From Tolypeutes matacus (lineage: Eukaryota > Chordata > Mammalia > Cingulata > Chlamyphoridae): a DNA stretch of 64,000 nucleotides. The position numbers and the translations under genes are program-made. Positions within the stretch are counted from its first letter, which is position 1. Every line of letters begins with the position of its first letter. The DNA lies in NCBI GenBank assembly GCA_026826555.1, contig JAKSZT010054457.1, positions 8,781,198-8,845,197 on the forward strand, in the 5' to 3' direction. Positions 12,303 through 25,219 of this stretch are shown in pieces. The notes beneath the pieces were generated by a model, which saw only the letters and a program-made list of their open reading frames with translations, did not search any database and was not told the origin of the DNA.

Positions 12303-13255
12303 ATGCCCCACCCCCACCCCCAAATCACACTACAATTGCTGAATTCATTCTCTTGGGGCTCACAGATGACCCAGTGCTGGAGAGGATCCTGTTTGGAGTG
12401 TTTCTGGCCATCTACCTAATTACACTAGTGGGGAATCTGTGCATGATTGCGCTGATCAGGAACAGTTCCCGCCTCCACACACACGTGTATTTCTACCTGG
12501 GCCATCTCTCCTTTGTAGACCTTTGTTATTCCTCCACTATTACTCCAAATATGCTGTACAATTTCCTTACAGACCAAAAGACCATCTGCATTGTGGGATG
12601 CTTCACACAGTGCCTTCTCTTCATTACCCTGGTGATCACTGAATTTTACATCCTTGCTTCAATGGCATTGGATCGCTATTTGCAGCCATTTGCACTCCTC
12701 TTCATTACAGCACCACAATGTCCAAGAACATTTGCGTATCTTAAGTCATGGTCCCTTATATTTACGGCTTCCTGAATGGACTTTCTCAGACATTGTTGAC
12801 TTTTCACTTATCCTTCTGTGGTTCCCTTGAAATCAAATATTTCTATTGTGCAGATCCTCCTCTTCTAATGTTGGCCTGCTCTGACACCACTGTCAAAGAG
12901 ATGACAATGTTTGTAGTTACTGCCTTTACTCTCTCAAGCTCTCTCTTCATTATCCTGTCCTACCTTTTCATTTTTGCACCCATCTTGAGGATGCGTTCTG
13001 CTGAAGGCAGGCACAAAGCCTTTTCTACTTGTGGTTCCCATCTGGCAATGGTAACTATATTTTATGGAACTCTCTTCTGCATGTACATACGCCCCCAACT
13101 AAGAATTCTGTAGAGGAGTCCAAAATAATTGCAGTCTTTTTCACATTTTTGAGTCCAATGCTGAACCCGTTGTTCTATAGCCAAAGAATAAGGATGTGAT
13201 CCATGCCATGCAACAAGTGATCAAGGGATATCTCTTTCTTAAAATTGCAATTTAG
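12303..13255 (+). pseudogene. Olfactory receptor pseudogene, OR5M1/OR5M10-like (unit 1 copy)
   Basis: A seven-helix odorant receptor relic closely resembling OR5M receptors as I know the family. Motifs in order are [44 protein letters not shown] (normally MAYDRY), LSFCGSLEI with CADPPLLMLACSD in loop 2, SAEGRHKAFSTCGSHL and MLNP-like sequence in helix 7. Lesions: the ATG at 12303 is out of frame because of a C-run change (the true frame is read from 12323); after DRY, five bases (ttgca, 12680-12684) stand where one codon is expected; TTA has become a TAA stop at 12742-12744; a base is lost near 13090; and a further deletion lies near 13181. The original stop is TAG at 13253-13255. It is about 90% or more alike by eye to 26141-27107 and shares the DRY frameshift. 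Confidence 0.9.
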
Positions 13256-14183
13256 CAGTCCGTTCATTTGTGATCACTAAGTGATGCTATATGCCTCCCT
13301 TCAAAGAACAACTTATCACTCTCAAGACATGATTTGTTTATTATCATGAACCCGAGTGACCTCTTTATATAATTTCTTCTCAAAATTAACACATTCAAGA
13401 GAGATTGGCTTAATAAAAAACATTAGTACTTATATTTAAAATGTGTTTTTTGGCATAGGTCCACTGAAAATGAATTGATTTGTCTCCAATAATTGTGATC
13501 ATTAATGGTAACTTTTTATCTTTACTTACTTAGGTGTAAATTTTATTACTACTTTAACCTAATGAGAACACCAGAAATCTATACTGATACCTAAGGTACT
13601 GCTACTAGTTTTACACTTTCTTCTAATGATGAAATAATTTCTACTCCAATGTGTCATATAGAGCAGTGACTCAGAAGCCTGACTATTCACTAGAATCACC
13701 TTGGGAAATTCTTAAATGTATAGATATTCCATAAGTTTAAGCTTTCTACCTGTTTTCCTTAAATCAACATCATGGAGATTTTGATAAACTTTTTATCCAT
13801 ATGATTACAATGCTATTACTCTCGCTTTTTAGAATTTCTTATTTTATTTTATTACTTTTACCTTCACTTTTTAAAATAAACTTTCCACACCTGCTTATGA
13901 GTTCTCAAAGGTAGGAAATAGATCCAACGCAATCATCAATATAGTATAATGGCATTCCATGTATTTTCAGTGTAGTGGTTTTGATGTAATACCAATTTAC
14001 TAAGAGACAAAATGATCTATCAATTGGCTTCTGCAGACATGTAAATGCTCTGAAACTGTATACATATGAGTAGATATGTACATATTTTCTAGAGAAGAAG
14101 AAATGATGTTTACCCTGGTTCATAAAACAGTCTGTGAATCATTTTTCTTTTGGATAAGCCTGGTCCAAAACTTCTACTAGTTC
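13256..14183. other. 3' flank of OR pseudogene, duplicated
   Basis: Noncoding DNA that aligns with 27108-27960 in unit 2. No gene is seen. Confidence 0.55.
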
Positions 14184-14462
14184 TTGTTACTTTTTTAAAA
14201 AGATTTATTTAATTTATTTATTTATCTGCCCCCCCTCCCTTGCTGCTTGTGGTCGCAGTGTCCATTTGCTGTGCATTATTCTGTGTCTGCTTGTCTCCCC
14301 TTGTTGTGTCACCTTGCTGCACCAGCTCACTGTGCCGTGGGGGCCTTCAGCCCATTGTGCCACGTGGGCCAGCTTGCCCTCACCAGGAGGCCCCAGAAAT
14401 CAAACCCAGCGCATCGCATATGGTAAGCTGGAGCCCAACCACTTGAGCCACATCCGCTTCCC
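14184..14462 (-). mobile_element. tRNA-derived SINE (long DAS type)
   Basis: On the plus strand: T/A-rich start, 'ctgtgtctgcttgtctcccc', 'ttgttgtgtcaccttgctgc', 'caccaggaggccccagaaat', and the tRNA-like head in reverse ending 'cttgagccacatccgcttcc'. An 11-bp target duplication tctactagttc flanks it (14173-14183 and 14463-14473). The matching place in unit 2 (about 27955) has no SINE. Confidence 0.85.
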
Positions 14463-15510
14463 TCTACTAGTTCATAATACTTCTAATAAGAAAAGCAAAA
14501 ATTAAGGAAGGCAATATAAAGAAACATGTAATTACCCACATTTATCTATGCCTTATTAATCAACCAGATGGCTTCATATTAAATCATATGTATTTACACA
14601 TTATAAGTTGTCTTAAATATTTTGTATTTTAATATTGTGCATTCTTATTTCTTAGGACTACTGTGATAAGGCCCATATGGAATCAACTACTGTATTTACT
14701 GTAAGTTATTCAAATGATTTTCCAGAAAATCCTCTGCAGATTTTGGAAAATTGAACCCTATTCTCAGATCTTTCTTGATTGAACAAAGCTGGGCTTATAA
14801 AATTCCTATTTCAAAAACAGTAATTGAAAAAGAGAGAGAGTGCTTTCTGGGTGCCTAGGGCATAATATTTAAATTTCAGAGCTGTTTGCTTGTTTGTATA
14901 TTTGTTTGATTTTGGCTGTGACAGGATGACGGGGAATGCTACCTTCAAAGAAATAACAATGAAGCTGAAGAACCTATTAATAAGTGAGTGACTGAGGGTA
15001 TTTAATATAGTAAAGTCCTTGGTTCCACTTCATTTAGTCCATGGGACATTCCTTATCTTAAAAGAAACTTCACTTTTTGTTAAGCAAAGAGTTGTGTTTC
15101 CATTCTTAGTAATGAGGATGGTCTTATACCCAAATTTATATTCCGATAAAATGTATTTGAAAAATAATCTTTGCTTTGCCTTAATAACTGTAAATTTCCT
15201 TTTACTTTTGTCTCCTGAGAACCACTGTTGCTTTCAGAAGCCAAATTTAAACTTAATCTTGGCGATTCTCTCAACCCAAATGGGTGATCTATTGATAGTC
15301 TCTGATTTTTATTCTATTTATATGCTTCTAGTCATGATTTTGCTTCTAATTTTTAAAAAATCTTTGTTGAAAATCACCTCAGAAACTTTGTAGTGATGGA
15401 ATGAAAAATAAACCAAGAAAAATAAATAAAATTACTATAGATGATGTTTAATTACATTATAGATGATGCTTAATTTGAGTTTTCCAAAGTCACTTAACTA
15501 TTAAGCAGCA
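14463..15510. other. Duplicated noncoding flank
   Basis: Aligns with about 27960-28970 in unit 2, for example 'ttcagagctgtttgcttgt' at 14876 and 28357. An open frame of 124 codons at 15019-15393 is broken in the paralogue by indels and stops, so it is not treated as a gene. Confidence 0.6.
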
Positions 15511-16199
15511 TAATGGCAAGTCCTTTGTTTCCAAATTCTCTTCTCCTTCTAACCCACACTGCAGTGGCTATCAAACTCCTCACCAAACTGTAAAGGTCAG
15601 GTGGCATGTTTTGGGTGAGGAAATGATGCAATTATTGTTAGAGATGAAATTATGGTGCTAATGATAACAGTGATATTTATTCTAACAATAACTGAGATGG
15701 ATATTTTCTCAGGTTAACATCTTAATTTTGTGCATTATAAGTAGAATTACCTTACTATTCATTGCAGAAGTTCATATTTTTGATATATGATAATTCTATT
15801 GCAGCTACATATTGTTAACATATTTTCCAAATTACAAATGCATATAGGTTCATTATAAATAGCTAGAAAATACTGGCAGGAAAGAAGTAAATTTCCTTAT
15901 CTAAACAAATGGATTATACATGTTTGCATTTTGTCACATTTCCCATAAATACATTTATATGCATACATATTTTATTATAATTAGTAATACAAAATTGGGG
16001 TCAAATGACATATTTGACATTTGTTTTCAAATTTGAACTTTTGTTTTCACTTGATAGTATAATGTCTGCATTTTCATACACAGTAAATATTTAATGTGGC
16101 ATAATATTTCAAAATTAAACCATTCTAAATTTTAGTTAAAAACCATACATACTGATTGTAATAAACAACAAATTGAAAATTATTGAAAGACATAAGGAA

Positions 16200-16600
16200 T
16201 AAAAGCAACTTTTACTTATAAATACTTATAGATAGATAGGTGCTCTAAGCATTTTGGCATATTTCATCCCAATTGGTTTATCCTGCAAACCATTGTTGCA
16301 TCATGTCAAGGTATCCTATTATTGTTACAAATGACTCAGACCTCTTTGGATAGTTCTTTAATTATTTCTTTATAATATATTCCAGAAGTGGAATTTCTAA
16401 TTTAAAGTTTTGAACATTTTTAAAGCCCTAGATAAATTTTTTACAGAAAATTTATAGCAATTTACACTTTGCATAATGTTTGTGAGCAATCATTTTACTG
16501 TACCTTTATCAATATTGGAAAATATTATATAAAATTACTTGTTGCTTTGTTGTCTCACCTGTAAATTCTTAGGAAAAGTTAAGAATTCTTTTTCAATTTT
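16200..16600 (-). repeat. Possible old L1 fragment, antisense
   Basis: A stretch around 16380-16500 follows the order of a common mammalian antisense L1 segment (agtggaattnctgg..., aatttacactnccaccagca). It is strongly diverged, and the limits are guesses. Confidence 0.35.
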
Positions 16601-18169
16601 AGCAAAAGAATATTGAAATGTATATTTAACAAATAAAAGATATGTATTAGTTTGATGGTTACTCTTTATGTTACTTCTGATAATTTACAGGGAGATACTT
16701 ATATTATTACTGGGGAAAATTCTAAGGATTTAAAAAAATTTCTTCAACCTGGTATTAGATAAGCATGCATCCATATTTTATTTATTTTTCATGGTAATAT
16801 ATATTAGAAGTATATCTTTATTTCTTCTGCATATAATTTTTGTGGTATATTATGATGTTTTATAAAATGCTTTCTCTTGCACTTTTAACCAATTTCCTCA
16901 GACTACTTATTAAGCAATAATAAGTAATAATAATAATAATAAGTTTATCAAGTGACTTGTGAATTCACCTTAATTTGTGCATTTCTGACCTGTACTCTAT
17001 TCCTTTGACCATTCTGTACATATGTTTTAAACTGAATTATTATAATTAATGTACATTTAAAGTATGTTTCAATTTCTTGTAGAATATTCCATTTCAGTAT
17101 TCTTCTATTTCAAGTTTATCTTAGGAGATTGCAAATCAGATATTTTTTAGCTATGCAAAATTTTAATTATTCATATAATTAATATAGAAACTATATGCCT
17201 ATATATGTGTGGTTATACATGCAATACATATATATTGTAAATTATTGGAAAATATGAAAACAAATGAGATTTCTAATATGAGGAGTACTGTTCTAGCCAT
17301 GTCCCTATACATCTAATAAGTAAATTATATAGAGGACATTTTAAGAAAAATCCTGATATGTTAATACTATGGATTTACTTGGCACTTTTACACAAATATC
17401 TATTTTTACACCATATTTTGCTCCTATAATGCAATATTTTTTCAACAAAGATCTCTAAATACAGAATCATATACCAAACTAGGCTGATCTTTTGTCGGAT
17501 ACCATTCCCCCAAGTAAACAGAAATGCCTAGACGTACCTTTCAAAGGGGGTAATCATTTCAAATGCTGAAAAACATGTTGTGCCTAATCAGAACTAAAAT
17601 AGCTATTAACCCATTCAGTGATCAGAAGAAAATTTCTCTGAGCTTATTAGTAGTGAAAGAAATCACAATAGGAAAGTGACTCAAATTTGACAATACAAAT
17701 ATTTAGAATTAATAGGCACCCAACTATTTTGCAAAGTATTTGCCACAAATAAAATAAAGTGGTAAAATTATTAAGATATGAAAAAGTCATAGAAATAATT
17801 TTAAGCATTTAAGTCCTGATATATAACAAATGTTAAAGATTATAAGTAGAAAATTGATAAAAATGCCAAAATTCATGAGTAAAAATATTAATAGCCAAAA
17901 TATGAAATGATACTGTTTATTATGTTTCTATATGTAAAGGATTAAAAAGACTTGCATTATCATACATTAAGTGCCAGAAATAAAGATTAATACAATTTTT
18001 CTGGGAATCATTGAACATGATATTTTAAGGAAAATTAAAAACATATGCGCGATTTAATCAACTATTCTGATTTTAAGAATCTGGCAAAGATCATATTAAT
18101 GTGACCATATAATATTTGTCTTTTTGTTCCTGGCGTATTTCACTTAGCATGGGGGGGGCATATGGAAAA

Positions 18170-18355
18170 AATTCAAGGAGTATATGCTATGGACCATAGT
18201 TATTGGTAATAGTCTGATCATGTTCTTTCATATTCTGTAACAAATGTTGCCCAACAATGTAAGGCATTGATGGAAAGGTGATGTATGGGAATTCTGCACA
18301 TTATGAATTATTGTTTTGTAAGCTCACAACTTCTCTAATTAAAAATTTTAAAAAA
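18170..18355 (+). mobile_element. L1 3' end fragment
   Basis: Ends with 'caatgtaaggcattgatgga', 'gtatgggaattctgcacatt', 'cacaacttctctaattaaaa' and an A-rich tail. This is the same 3' terminus as the other L1 tails here. Confidence 0.6.
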
Positions 18356-18619
18356 AGAATCTGTCAATCATATAAAAATAAATTTGGGTGAAGATTTTCA
18401 TTGCAATGTTTGTTTTTAAACTGAGAGAAAGAAAACAAGTAATATACAATATACAACCAGTCCTTACTTTGCATGGTACTCTGTTAACCAAAATCTGTGC
18501 ATACACAAAAAAATGTCATTGTTTTGCACAGTTCTCAGTTACCACGGAATGATGTGAAGGCAGGACAACCTGCATTTAATAATCAGTAAAACAAAGCTTC
18601 TGTTGAATACAATAGAAGT

Positions 18620-20613
18620 TCGCTGTAAATGATTAATAACCGAGTAAGAATGTGATGGTTGTGATCATAAAGTAGTATGTGAACATTATGTAATGCATAT
18701 TTGTATTAAAATGTTAGTGATTAAAATGATGTGTTTGAAGTTCTCAGCCAAAAAAATGAAAAATAATTTTACAAAGATAGCATGTTACAAAAATAAATAT
18801 ATATCATGGTCAACTTTATAAGATAATAAGATTAATGAGAAGTAAAACTCTACTTTTTATATTCATGTGCAAATTTTTCATAATGAACAATCATTGCTTT
18901 GATAAGCAATAAAATAAATGAATGAAAATCTGCACAATAAGTCCAGATTTTAAGACATATAATAAAAGGAACTTATTTGTTAAAACTGCCACCTTAATAT
19001 GAAAGTAGGAAAAAATAGGAAGTTACAAATATGCTCTACATTAGGTACTGAAATTGGATGGTCATTCAGGTTCCTTCTAATTTAACTCCTATTATTTTTC
19101 TCTTATTGTTATTGTGCACCTAATAGTTTGGAATTCTCCAAGGATAAACATATGATCATCTGTGTATTAGGTGGGGGCGGGTGGGGGCAGGTCACTGTCA
19201 ATACTACTATCTACATTCTCTTGATGTGGAGCACCAAACCTCACTTTTCTACAGAAGTATACTTCTTGGAAGAAAGTTACAGGCAATAATTGTTTTTCCG
19301 AGCTTAAACATTACCATCAATATTGCATATGATGGCATTAAGAAGAAGAGAAACCAATGAAAGATGAGTTTTATCCATTTATCTGATGGATAAATATTTT
19401 CTATGTTGATGTCACAGCCATTAAATTGAGGCATATGAAAGGAAAATGGAAAACACCAAAGCTACTGAAGATATAGTGAAACTTGGGTGCCAATTTCCTG
19501 ATGGTGTAAAGAGCAATTAAAAAGATGTAAGAAGAATGCTGTGGAGATCTATCTTAGTAGAGCACCCGATCAGAAGCAAGAACACACATTTATGAAGATT
19601 TTCCTACAGAGGAAAACAAAATCAAAAACTGTCCAAATATTAATGATGTAATAAAATATGGCATATAAATATTGAGCTATATTATTCATTTAAGGAAAAC
19701 TTAACTTCAAAGATAAAGCAATCTGGAATGTGCTTATATTAAAATTTAATTATGAAACACTGTAACAAAACTTTCTTGCATAATAGAGAAGTTGTTATGT
19801 TAAAATACTATATGGCTAAAATAAAAAAGTAGATAAAAAATAAAAACAAATAGTATGTAGGTAGAGAAGAATTGGAAAGTAAATTAGATAAAGTTGAAAA
19901 CCACCAAATGGCTGTTAATGATATTGTAGGATCAGAATATCAAAGCCCTTTCAAGAAGAAAGGAAAGCTAGAAATTGAATCTCCCATTAAGAAATCTCTT
20001 TTGATTAAAGAAAAATGGTGAAACAAATTATCATGTAATAAATGCATATAAAAAATTAGGTTCTTTGTTGAAATATTAAAGTACTTGTGGTTTTACATTC
20101 ATGATAAGTTTTTATCAAGAATGCACCAAAAATATAGTGATGGAAAAAATCTGCAATTAGAAATATGTTTCTTCTAAGAAGAAAATTTGTTTTCATCAAA
20201 AGAAGCTATGTAATGTATCAAATGAATGTAATCATTTTCTTATTCAAGTAAAATTTATAAATCACTACACTTGTGCTGATAAAAGTAGATCAGAGATACT
20301 CAATACTTATGGCCAGGGAGTAGAAATTAGGATTTCTTTGTTAAATAATAAGGTGGAAATGAATTCTTGAGCAATAATAAAAAATACAGAAACAGAAGAT
20401 TTCTGCTGTTGTGTTTCCTATCAATCATAACTTCACATAATTATTTCCATTTGACTCTTACTTGGTTCCAAGCTATGCATGTATGTTATTATCACTATTC
20501 CAGAGAATAGCGTTTAGGTAGAACCAAGGGGCAGGTACTTTTTTATCGTTTTTGAAACCTCTATTTTGGAGATGAATACAGAAATTGAAGTTTTCTCTAT
20601 ATTCTCTAATTTC
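18620..20613. other. Duplicated noncoding region
   Basis: Aligns with about 29870-31711 in unit 2 (for example 'agttacaaatatgctctac' at 19020 against 'acctgctctataacag' at 30241). A G-rich patch (ggtgggggcgggtgggggcag) lies at 19171-19191. No gene is seen. Confidence 0.55.
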
Positions 20614-22541
20614 TCATGAACACTGTTCAAAGCCTGTTTTCCCATCCTTATACTTCAGACTGTCGATAAATGGATTCAATATGGTACTAACAACAACATG
20701 AAACACTGCTATAATTTTCTCTTTTTCCACAGACTGCTCATTTGCTGATCTCAGATTCATACAGTATAAGAACATGGTGACAGTTGTCAGGTGGAGACGA
20801 CATTGCACAGCCCCTCCCTGGAAATGATCCTCATAATGATGAGGAAAATAAAAATGTAGGAGATGAGGATGATGAGCAGGGAAGCTGTGAGAGTGATCCC
20901 AGCTGACAAAAATAAGGCTTTTTGCTTTATGCAATTGTCAGAGCATGTCAACATTAAAAGGGGTGGGTCGGCACAGAAGAAATGGTTGATGGTGTTGGAT
21001 CGACAAAAGCACAGGTGGGAGGTCAATATTACCTGCATCGTACCCACCACAGAACCCAACAGATAAGGGAAGGTGACGAGGCAGATGCAAACTGTCTTGG
21101 ACATAGGGCTGCCTGCCATACTGCAGGGGATTGCAGATGGCCATGTACCAGTCACAGACCAATGGCACTGAGCATGTAATACTCTGAAAGGAGCAGTGTC
21201 ACAGAAACAAAACACTGTAGCTCAACACCATTAGCTATCAGGGAAACACAGATCAAAACCACAGTGAGATATCATTTCACATCTATTAGAAAGCCTACCA
21301 TTAAAAAACGGAAAATAACAAATGTTAGAGAGGATGTGCAGATATATTTACACTCATTCATTGCTGATGGCAATGTAAAATGGTGCAGCCCCTGTTGAAG
21401 ACAGTTGGGCAGTTCCTCAGAATCTAAATATGAACTACCTTATGACCTGGGAGTCCCACTACAAGGTATATACTAAAAGTCTTATAAGCAGGGATTCAAC
21501 CAGATATTTATGCATCAATGTTCATAGCATTATTCACAATTGCCAAAAGATGGCAGCAAACCAAATGTCCATCAACTCGTAAATGGAAGCCTACAATGAA
21601 ATATTATTTAGCTGTGAAAAGGAACTCCTAATGCATGAGATAACATGGATGAATCTTGAAAACATTATTTTGAATGAAATAATCTGGGCACAAAAGGACA
21701 AATTTTTTTATTACCTCACCGATTTGAAACAATTAGGATAAGTGAAATCATGCAGTCAGAATCTAGAATATAGATTACCAGGGGCTGGGCTGGTGAAAGA
21801 GAATGGGAAGTTAAGGCTTAAAATGTATAAGGTTACTATTTGGAATGGGGCAAATGTTTAGGTAGTAGATGGGTTAATGGTAGCCCATCATTATGTACAT
21901 TTTGTAATGAACAGAACTGATACATATATTTGAATATGATTAAAAGGGGAAATATTAGACTATATATATGGTAACTGAATCAGTTTTTTAAAAAAGCCCA
22001 TGGATCTATGCTATACAAAAGGGGAACCGTAAGTTAAATCATGGGCTTTAGTTAATAGTACAATTGCAAAAATGCACTATCATCAATTGTAACAAATGTT
22101 CCACACCAATGCTGAGTATTATTGATGGGGTGGTATATAGGAATCTTGTATTTTGTGCATTCTTTTGTAAACCTACAACTTCTCTAATAAAAAATAATTA
22201 AATAAAAATAAATTTTAAAAATGAGGAAAATAACACTTTGCCAAACACCCAGTTTAGGAAATGTTTTTCTACTCAGGTAAAGATAAAGCATCTGCCATAC
22301 TGAGACGTTAGTGGAGTAAAAAATATCCACAGAAGCTAAAAGGGTGAGGAAAACGTACACAGAGGTTTGGACCTGGGAGCTAATCTAATTAGTAAAATCA
22401 TCCCATGGTTTCTGGTCAGGATGAAGAAGCAAATCAGGAGAAACACCACAGAAATGATAGAGTGCATCTTTGGCTGAGTGGCCAGTCCCAGCAGAAAAAT
22501 TCAGTTGACTCAGTGCCATTGCATTTGGGAACTATCTTCAT
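20614..22541 (-). pseudogene. Class II olfactory receptor pseudogene (unit 1 copy A), split by L1
   Basis: A minus-strand OR relic. The ATG at 22541 is conserved in all three copies (MKIVPKCNGTESTEF). A one-base deletion near 22500 breaks the frame right after TEF. The 5' part (about 22237-22541) covers the N-terminus through helix 2-3. An L1 of about 1.0 kb then interrupts, and the 3' part resumes at about 21215 with MSKTVCICLVTFPYL, HLCFCRSNTINHFF, CADPPLLMLTCSD and the helix 5 to 6 region. Loss of frame near 20810 and a frameshifted C-terminus (GFEQCS then stop, 20614) complete the damage. It is paralogous to 31712-32703. The family is probably within the OR5 group, but I do not assign a subfamily. 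Confidence 0.85.
21217..22226 (+). mobile_element. 5'-truncated L1 inserted in OR pseudogene
   Basis: It begins with the end of L1 ORF2: 'attagctatcagggaaacac', 'gatcaaaaccacagtgagat', 'aatgttcatagcattattca', 'aaatgtccatcaactcgtaa' and 'gagataacatggatgaatct'. It continues into the 3' UTR and ends 'cttctctaataaaaaataat' with an A-rich tail. Imperfect flanking copies (aacaaaacact at 21206-21216 and aaaataacact at 22227-22237) look like a worn target duplication. Unit 2 lacks the insertion at about 32380. Confidence 0.85.
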
Positions 22542-22990
22542 CTTCATATTCTCTTTTAAAGAAGAATAATTTGTCATATATATATATAAAAAGAAGTAAA
22601 TAACATGCAGCCCAAGAATAAGCAAAATCAATGAGCATTAAAACACACTAGTGTTGAAAGGATCGGACCAAAAAAATTTCCCTAAGAGCTAGAAGAGTTG
22701 CAGTAGGTGACATCATGGTTTGCGGTGCTGATTAAGGAGGGTAATACATTTGAAAAGAGATTTTGAGGTCCATGTACCATATTCTGCTGCCTGTGTTGCA
22801 ACTCCCAGCTTAACTCTGTTAGCACATGTCCTTAGTAAGGCCATGGAATCTGGGCAGCTGATGCTCAAGCAGGCCCTACTCCCATAGTCAGATAATGACA
22901 CAATCCTTGAGGGAATGGGTTCAGTGGGTGATTCTGGCTTAACTAAACAACATTGCTACCAAAGGCAAACCTCCTGTAAATTGGTAAGTA
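22542..22990. other. 5' flank of minus-strand OR pseudogene A
   Basis: Aligns with 32704-33140 (copy B) and 58482-58860 (copy C), for example 'atcaatgagcattaaaacac' in A. It may hold the former OR upstream region. No promoter can be identified. Confidence 0.5.
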
Positions 22991-22999
22991 TATCCTTCT

Positions 23000-23530
23000 T
23001 AAGTATCCTAAGCCTCAGTCTGTGCTATATACATTCATACTCATTCAGCCTCTTTTTCATTTCCCACTTCTCTAGCAGCAGTGGAACACTCCCAGTCCCT
23101 TGGTTTCCGGTCCTTCCCAGCTCCTTCATACCTGATTAACAACTGAAAATCTGGGCTGTTTCTTCACCTAATTTCTATCTTTTATCTCCCAACTCTCTTC
23201 TTATCTCACAAAATCTTCATTTATCACATTGCCATTCCTAAATACCTTACATTCAAACCATGAGGAGTTCAAATCAAAATTCAAAATATTTTACAGTGAA
23301 TCTGAAATCCACTTGTCGATACTTCCTCTTCTACCACTCAGGTCAAAGACAAAATAATCTCTTTTCTAAGCTACTGCAATGTTCTCCCTTATTTAATACT
23401 TGAAAGTCATTATTTAGTAAAAACCAGCCAGTGATTTTTTATAAACATAAAACATCATGATGCTGACTAACTAAAGAGAAAATGGCCCGAATCTTTCCAT
23501 CACCTTCTTTCATGATGATTTCCAATTATA
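23000..23530 (+). repeat. L2 LINE fragment
   Basis: The block 'ctactgcaatgttctccctt', followed by 'cagccagtgattttttataa' and 'acataaaacatcatgat', follows L2 ('ctactgcaacagcctcc', 'cagagtgatctttttaaaac'). It aligns with 58960-59475 in unit 3. Unit 2 keeps only the later part of the element, at about 33150-33570. Confidence 0.6.
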
Positions 23531-25219
23531 TGATAGAAATTTAAATTTGTGGATGTTCTGCCCCTCCAGATGTGAAACGCCTAATGCTCTATTTTGTGTC
23601 TACCCATTCATTTAATATAAAGTCAGTCCGTTCTTATTGGGAAAGTAAGTTCATAAATTGAAAAGGTATGATCTTGTGTTTCTGTATTAATGAATATCAG
23701 AAAAAAAGACTTTTATCCTAGCAAGAGCTATCATCCTGTTTTAAGGAGAATTAAGTCTTCAAGTATTTATTATGCAAACCAAGGGACCTCTACATTAAGA
23801 GGTCAAGCAATAAGGGCCACCAACTCTAATATCCTACAAGGAATTTCTACTCCATAGAAATATTTCAAGCAGTAAGATTTTATTTTTCTGCCATTTTATT
23901 ACTTCATTTGCTTAAGATATCAGAAAATAAAGAGAAAACATTCCAATAGAACAATCTTTCCTACTCAATATGAGAAAAACTACTATAATAATGTTCAAAT
24001 CTTCAAATTTCATGTGTTGGTAATAAGGTGCATTTTAATATTGACATGCAATTTATCTCTACTGATTTCTCACAACTGAACCCATCATTTGATGGTTTGC
24101 CAAAATTTGGGACTACACTTTGATTCATTATTTTTATTGACCTGGAAGAGTGAGTATAGTGGCAGATGCAGACAAATAAAAAATGTTTTTTGGTTCTTTT
24201 AACCTCTAACTAATGCAATGACAGATAATATACAGTTATTCCTCATTTTCAGACCTGACTTTGAGTAAAAGTATTTTGATAAAATAAACTCAATGGATCA
24301 GTCTGTTCAGTACAAATCCATAATGCCCATCCTTAAAAGACTCTCAGATCAGACGAGTATTTATTCTTCCTTCCACTGGTTATGTCATTTTCCTACAATT
24401 AAGACTATTTCAGATCCTTCCTCTCGCATCAAACATGCAGCCGTACTTCTAATACTCTTTAGATGACCTCACCTCAGAATTTATAAAGAAAATCTGAAAA
24501 CTTCTTATGGGAACTCTCTTATCTTTACTAAAATAAATATAAAAACTCTTCATCACATATTTTTCCCTCCATGCCCTTGAAAGTGATGCCTAATTTCTTT
24601 ATCAGTGTTAAGAATCCATGCCTCATGTACCAAGCAGGATACACAAATATTAGATAGGGATTTCATCCTCAGAGGAGGATCTAGCCCATCAAAACATCAA
24701 ATTAATATTATGCCCTTGAGGAACAAAGGATATTTTAATTGTCTCTTTAGATTTATTCATAAAACACTTTAAGGAATATATCTAAGATATACATTATCAA
24801 TATTTCTAGCATCAGGCAAAATCTGGTAAATCAACTTTTACAAATAGGCCACTTTCTCCATTTGTACACTAAAAAATACAGTTTTTTGTGTCTGTGTGTA
24901 GGTTAGTTTTCCAACAATGTAGGAAGAGAACAATAATTTCATCAATTGCACTTGACTTTTCTATTCATATATTAATCATTCATTCTGTTTCTTAAAATAT
25001 CAATTATTATGTGCAAAGTTGTTCTGCTGTATGTATGACAGCTAAATTAACAATGGTCTATGGTGCAATCCTTGAAGAATACTTGCAACTAAATCTTATA
25101 TTCACAGTAAATGAATGAATGAAGAAAGAATGGCTAGAACTGGAATCTAAAGCTATATTTGAAAATTATCTGTGCTTCCCAAAACAAGCATTTTCATGAA
25201 TGGGTTAGTGGAACAAAGA

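Larger units (their letters stand above)
15511..18620. other. Unit 1-specific stretch without gene
   Basis: About 3.1 kb has no counterpart in unit 2, where the flanking sequences lie close together around 29840-29870. It is AT-rich. Part of it (about 16200-16600, with 'ttccagaagtggaatttcta' and 'agcaatttacactttgcata') resembles antisense L1 3' sequence, an (AAT)n run lies near 16915-16945, and an L1 tail lies at 18170-18355. It was either inserted into unit 1 or deleted from unit 2. Confidence 0.5.
9310..23535 (+). repeat. Tandem segmental duplication, unit 1
   Basis: The left edge (ctgcccctccagatgt at about 9328) matches 23568 in unit 2, and similarity continues with indels through the OR5M-like pseudogene, its 3' flank to about 15510, and then from about 18620 through the minus-strand OR pseudogene and an L2 relic. 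Unit 1 differs by two SINEs (9842 and 14184), a roughly 3.1-kb stretch at 15.5-18.6 kb with no counterpart, and an L1 inside the minus-strand OR. It lacks the L1 seen in unit 2 at 28985. Confidence 0.75.

Noticed and set aside
15019..15393. 124-codon open frame on the plus strand
   Set aside because: The duplicated counterpart at about 28480-28890 has indels and stops, no domain is visible, and the composition is that of AT-rich noncoding DNA.
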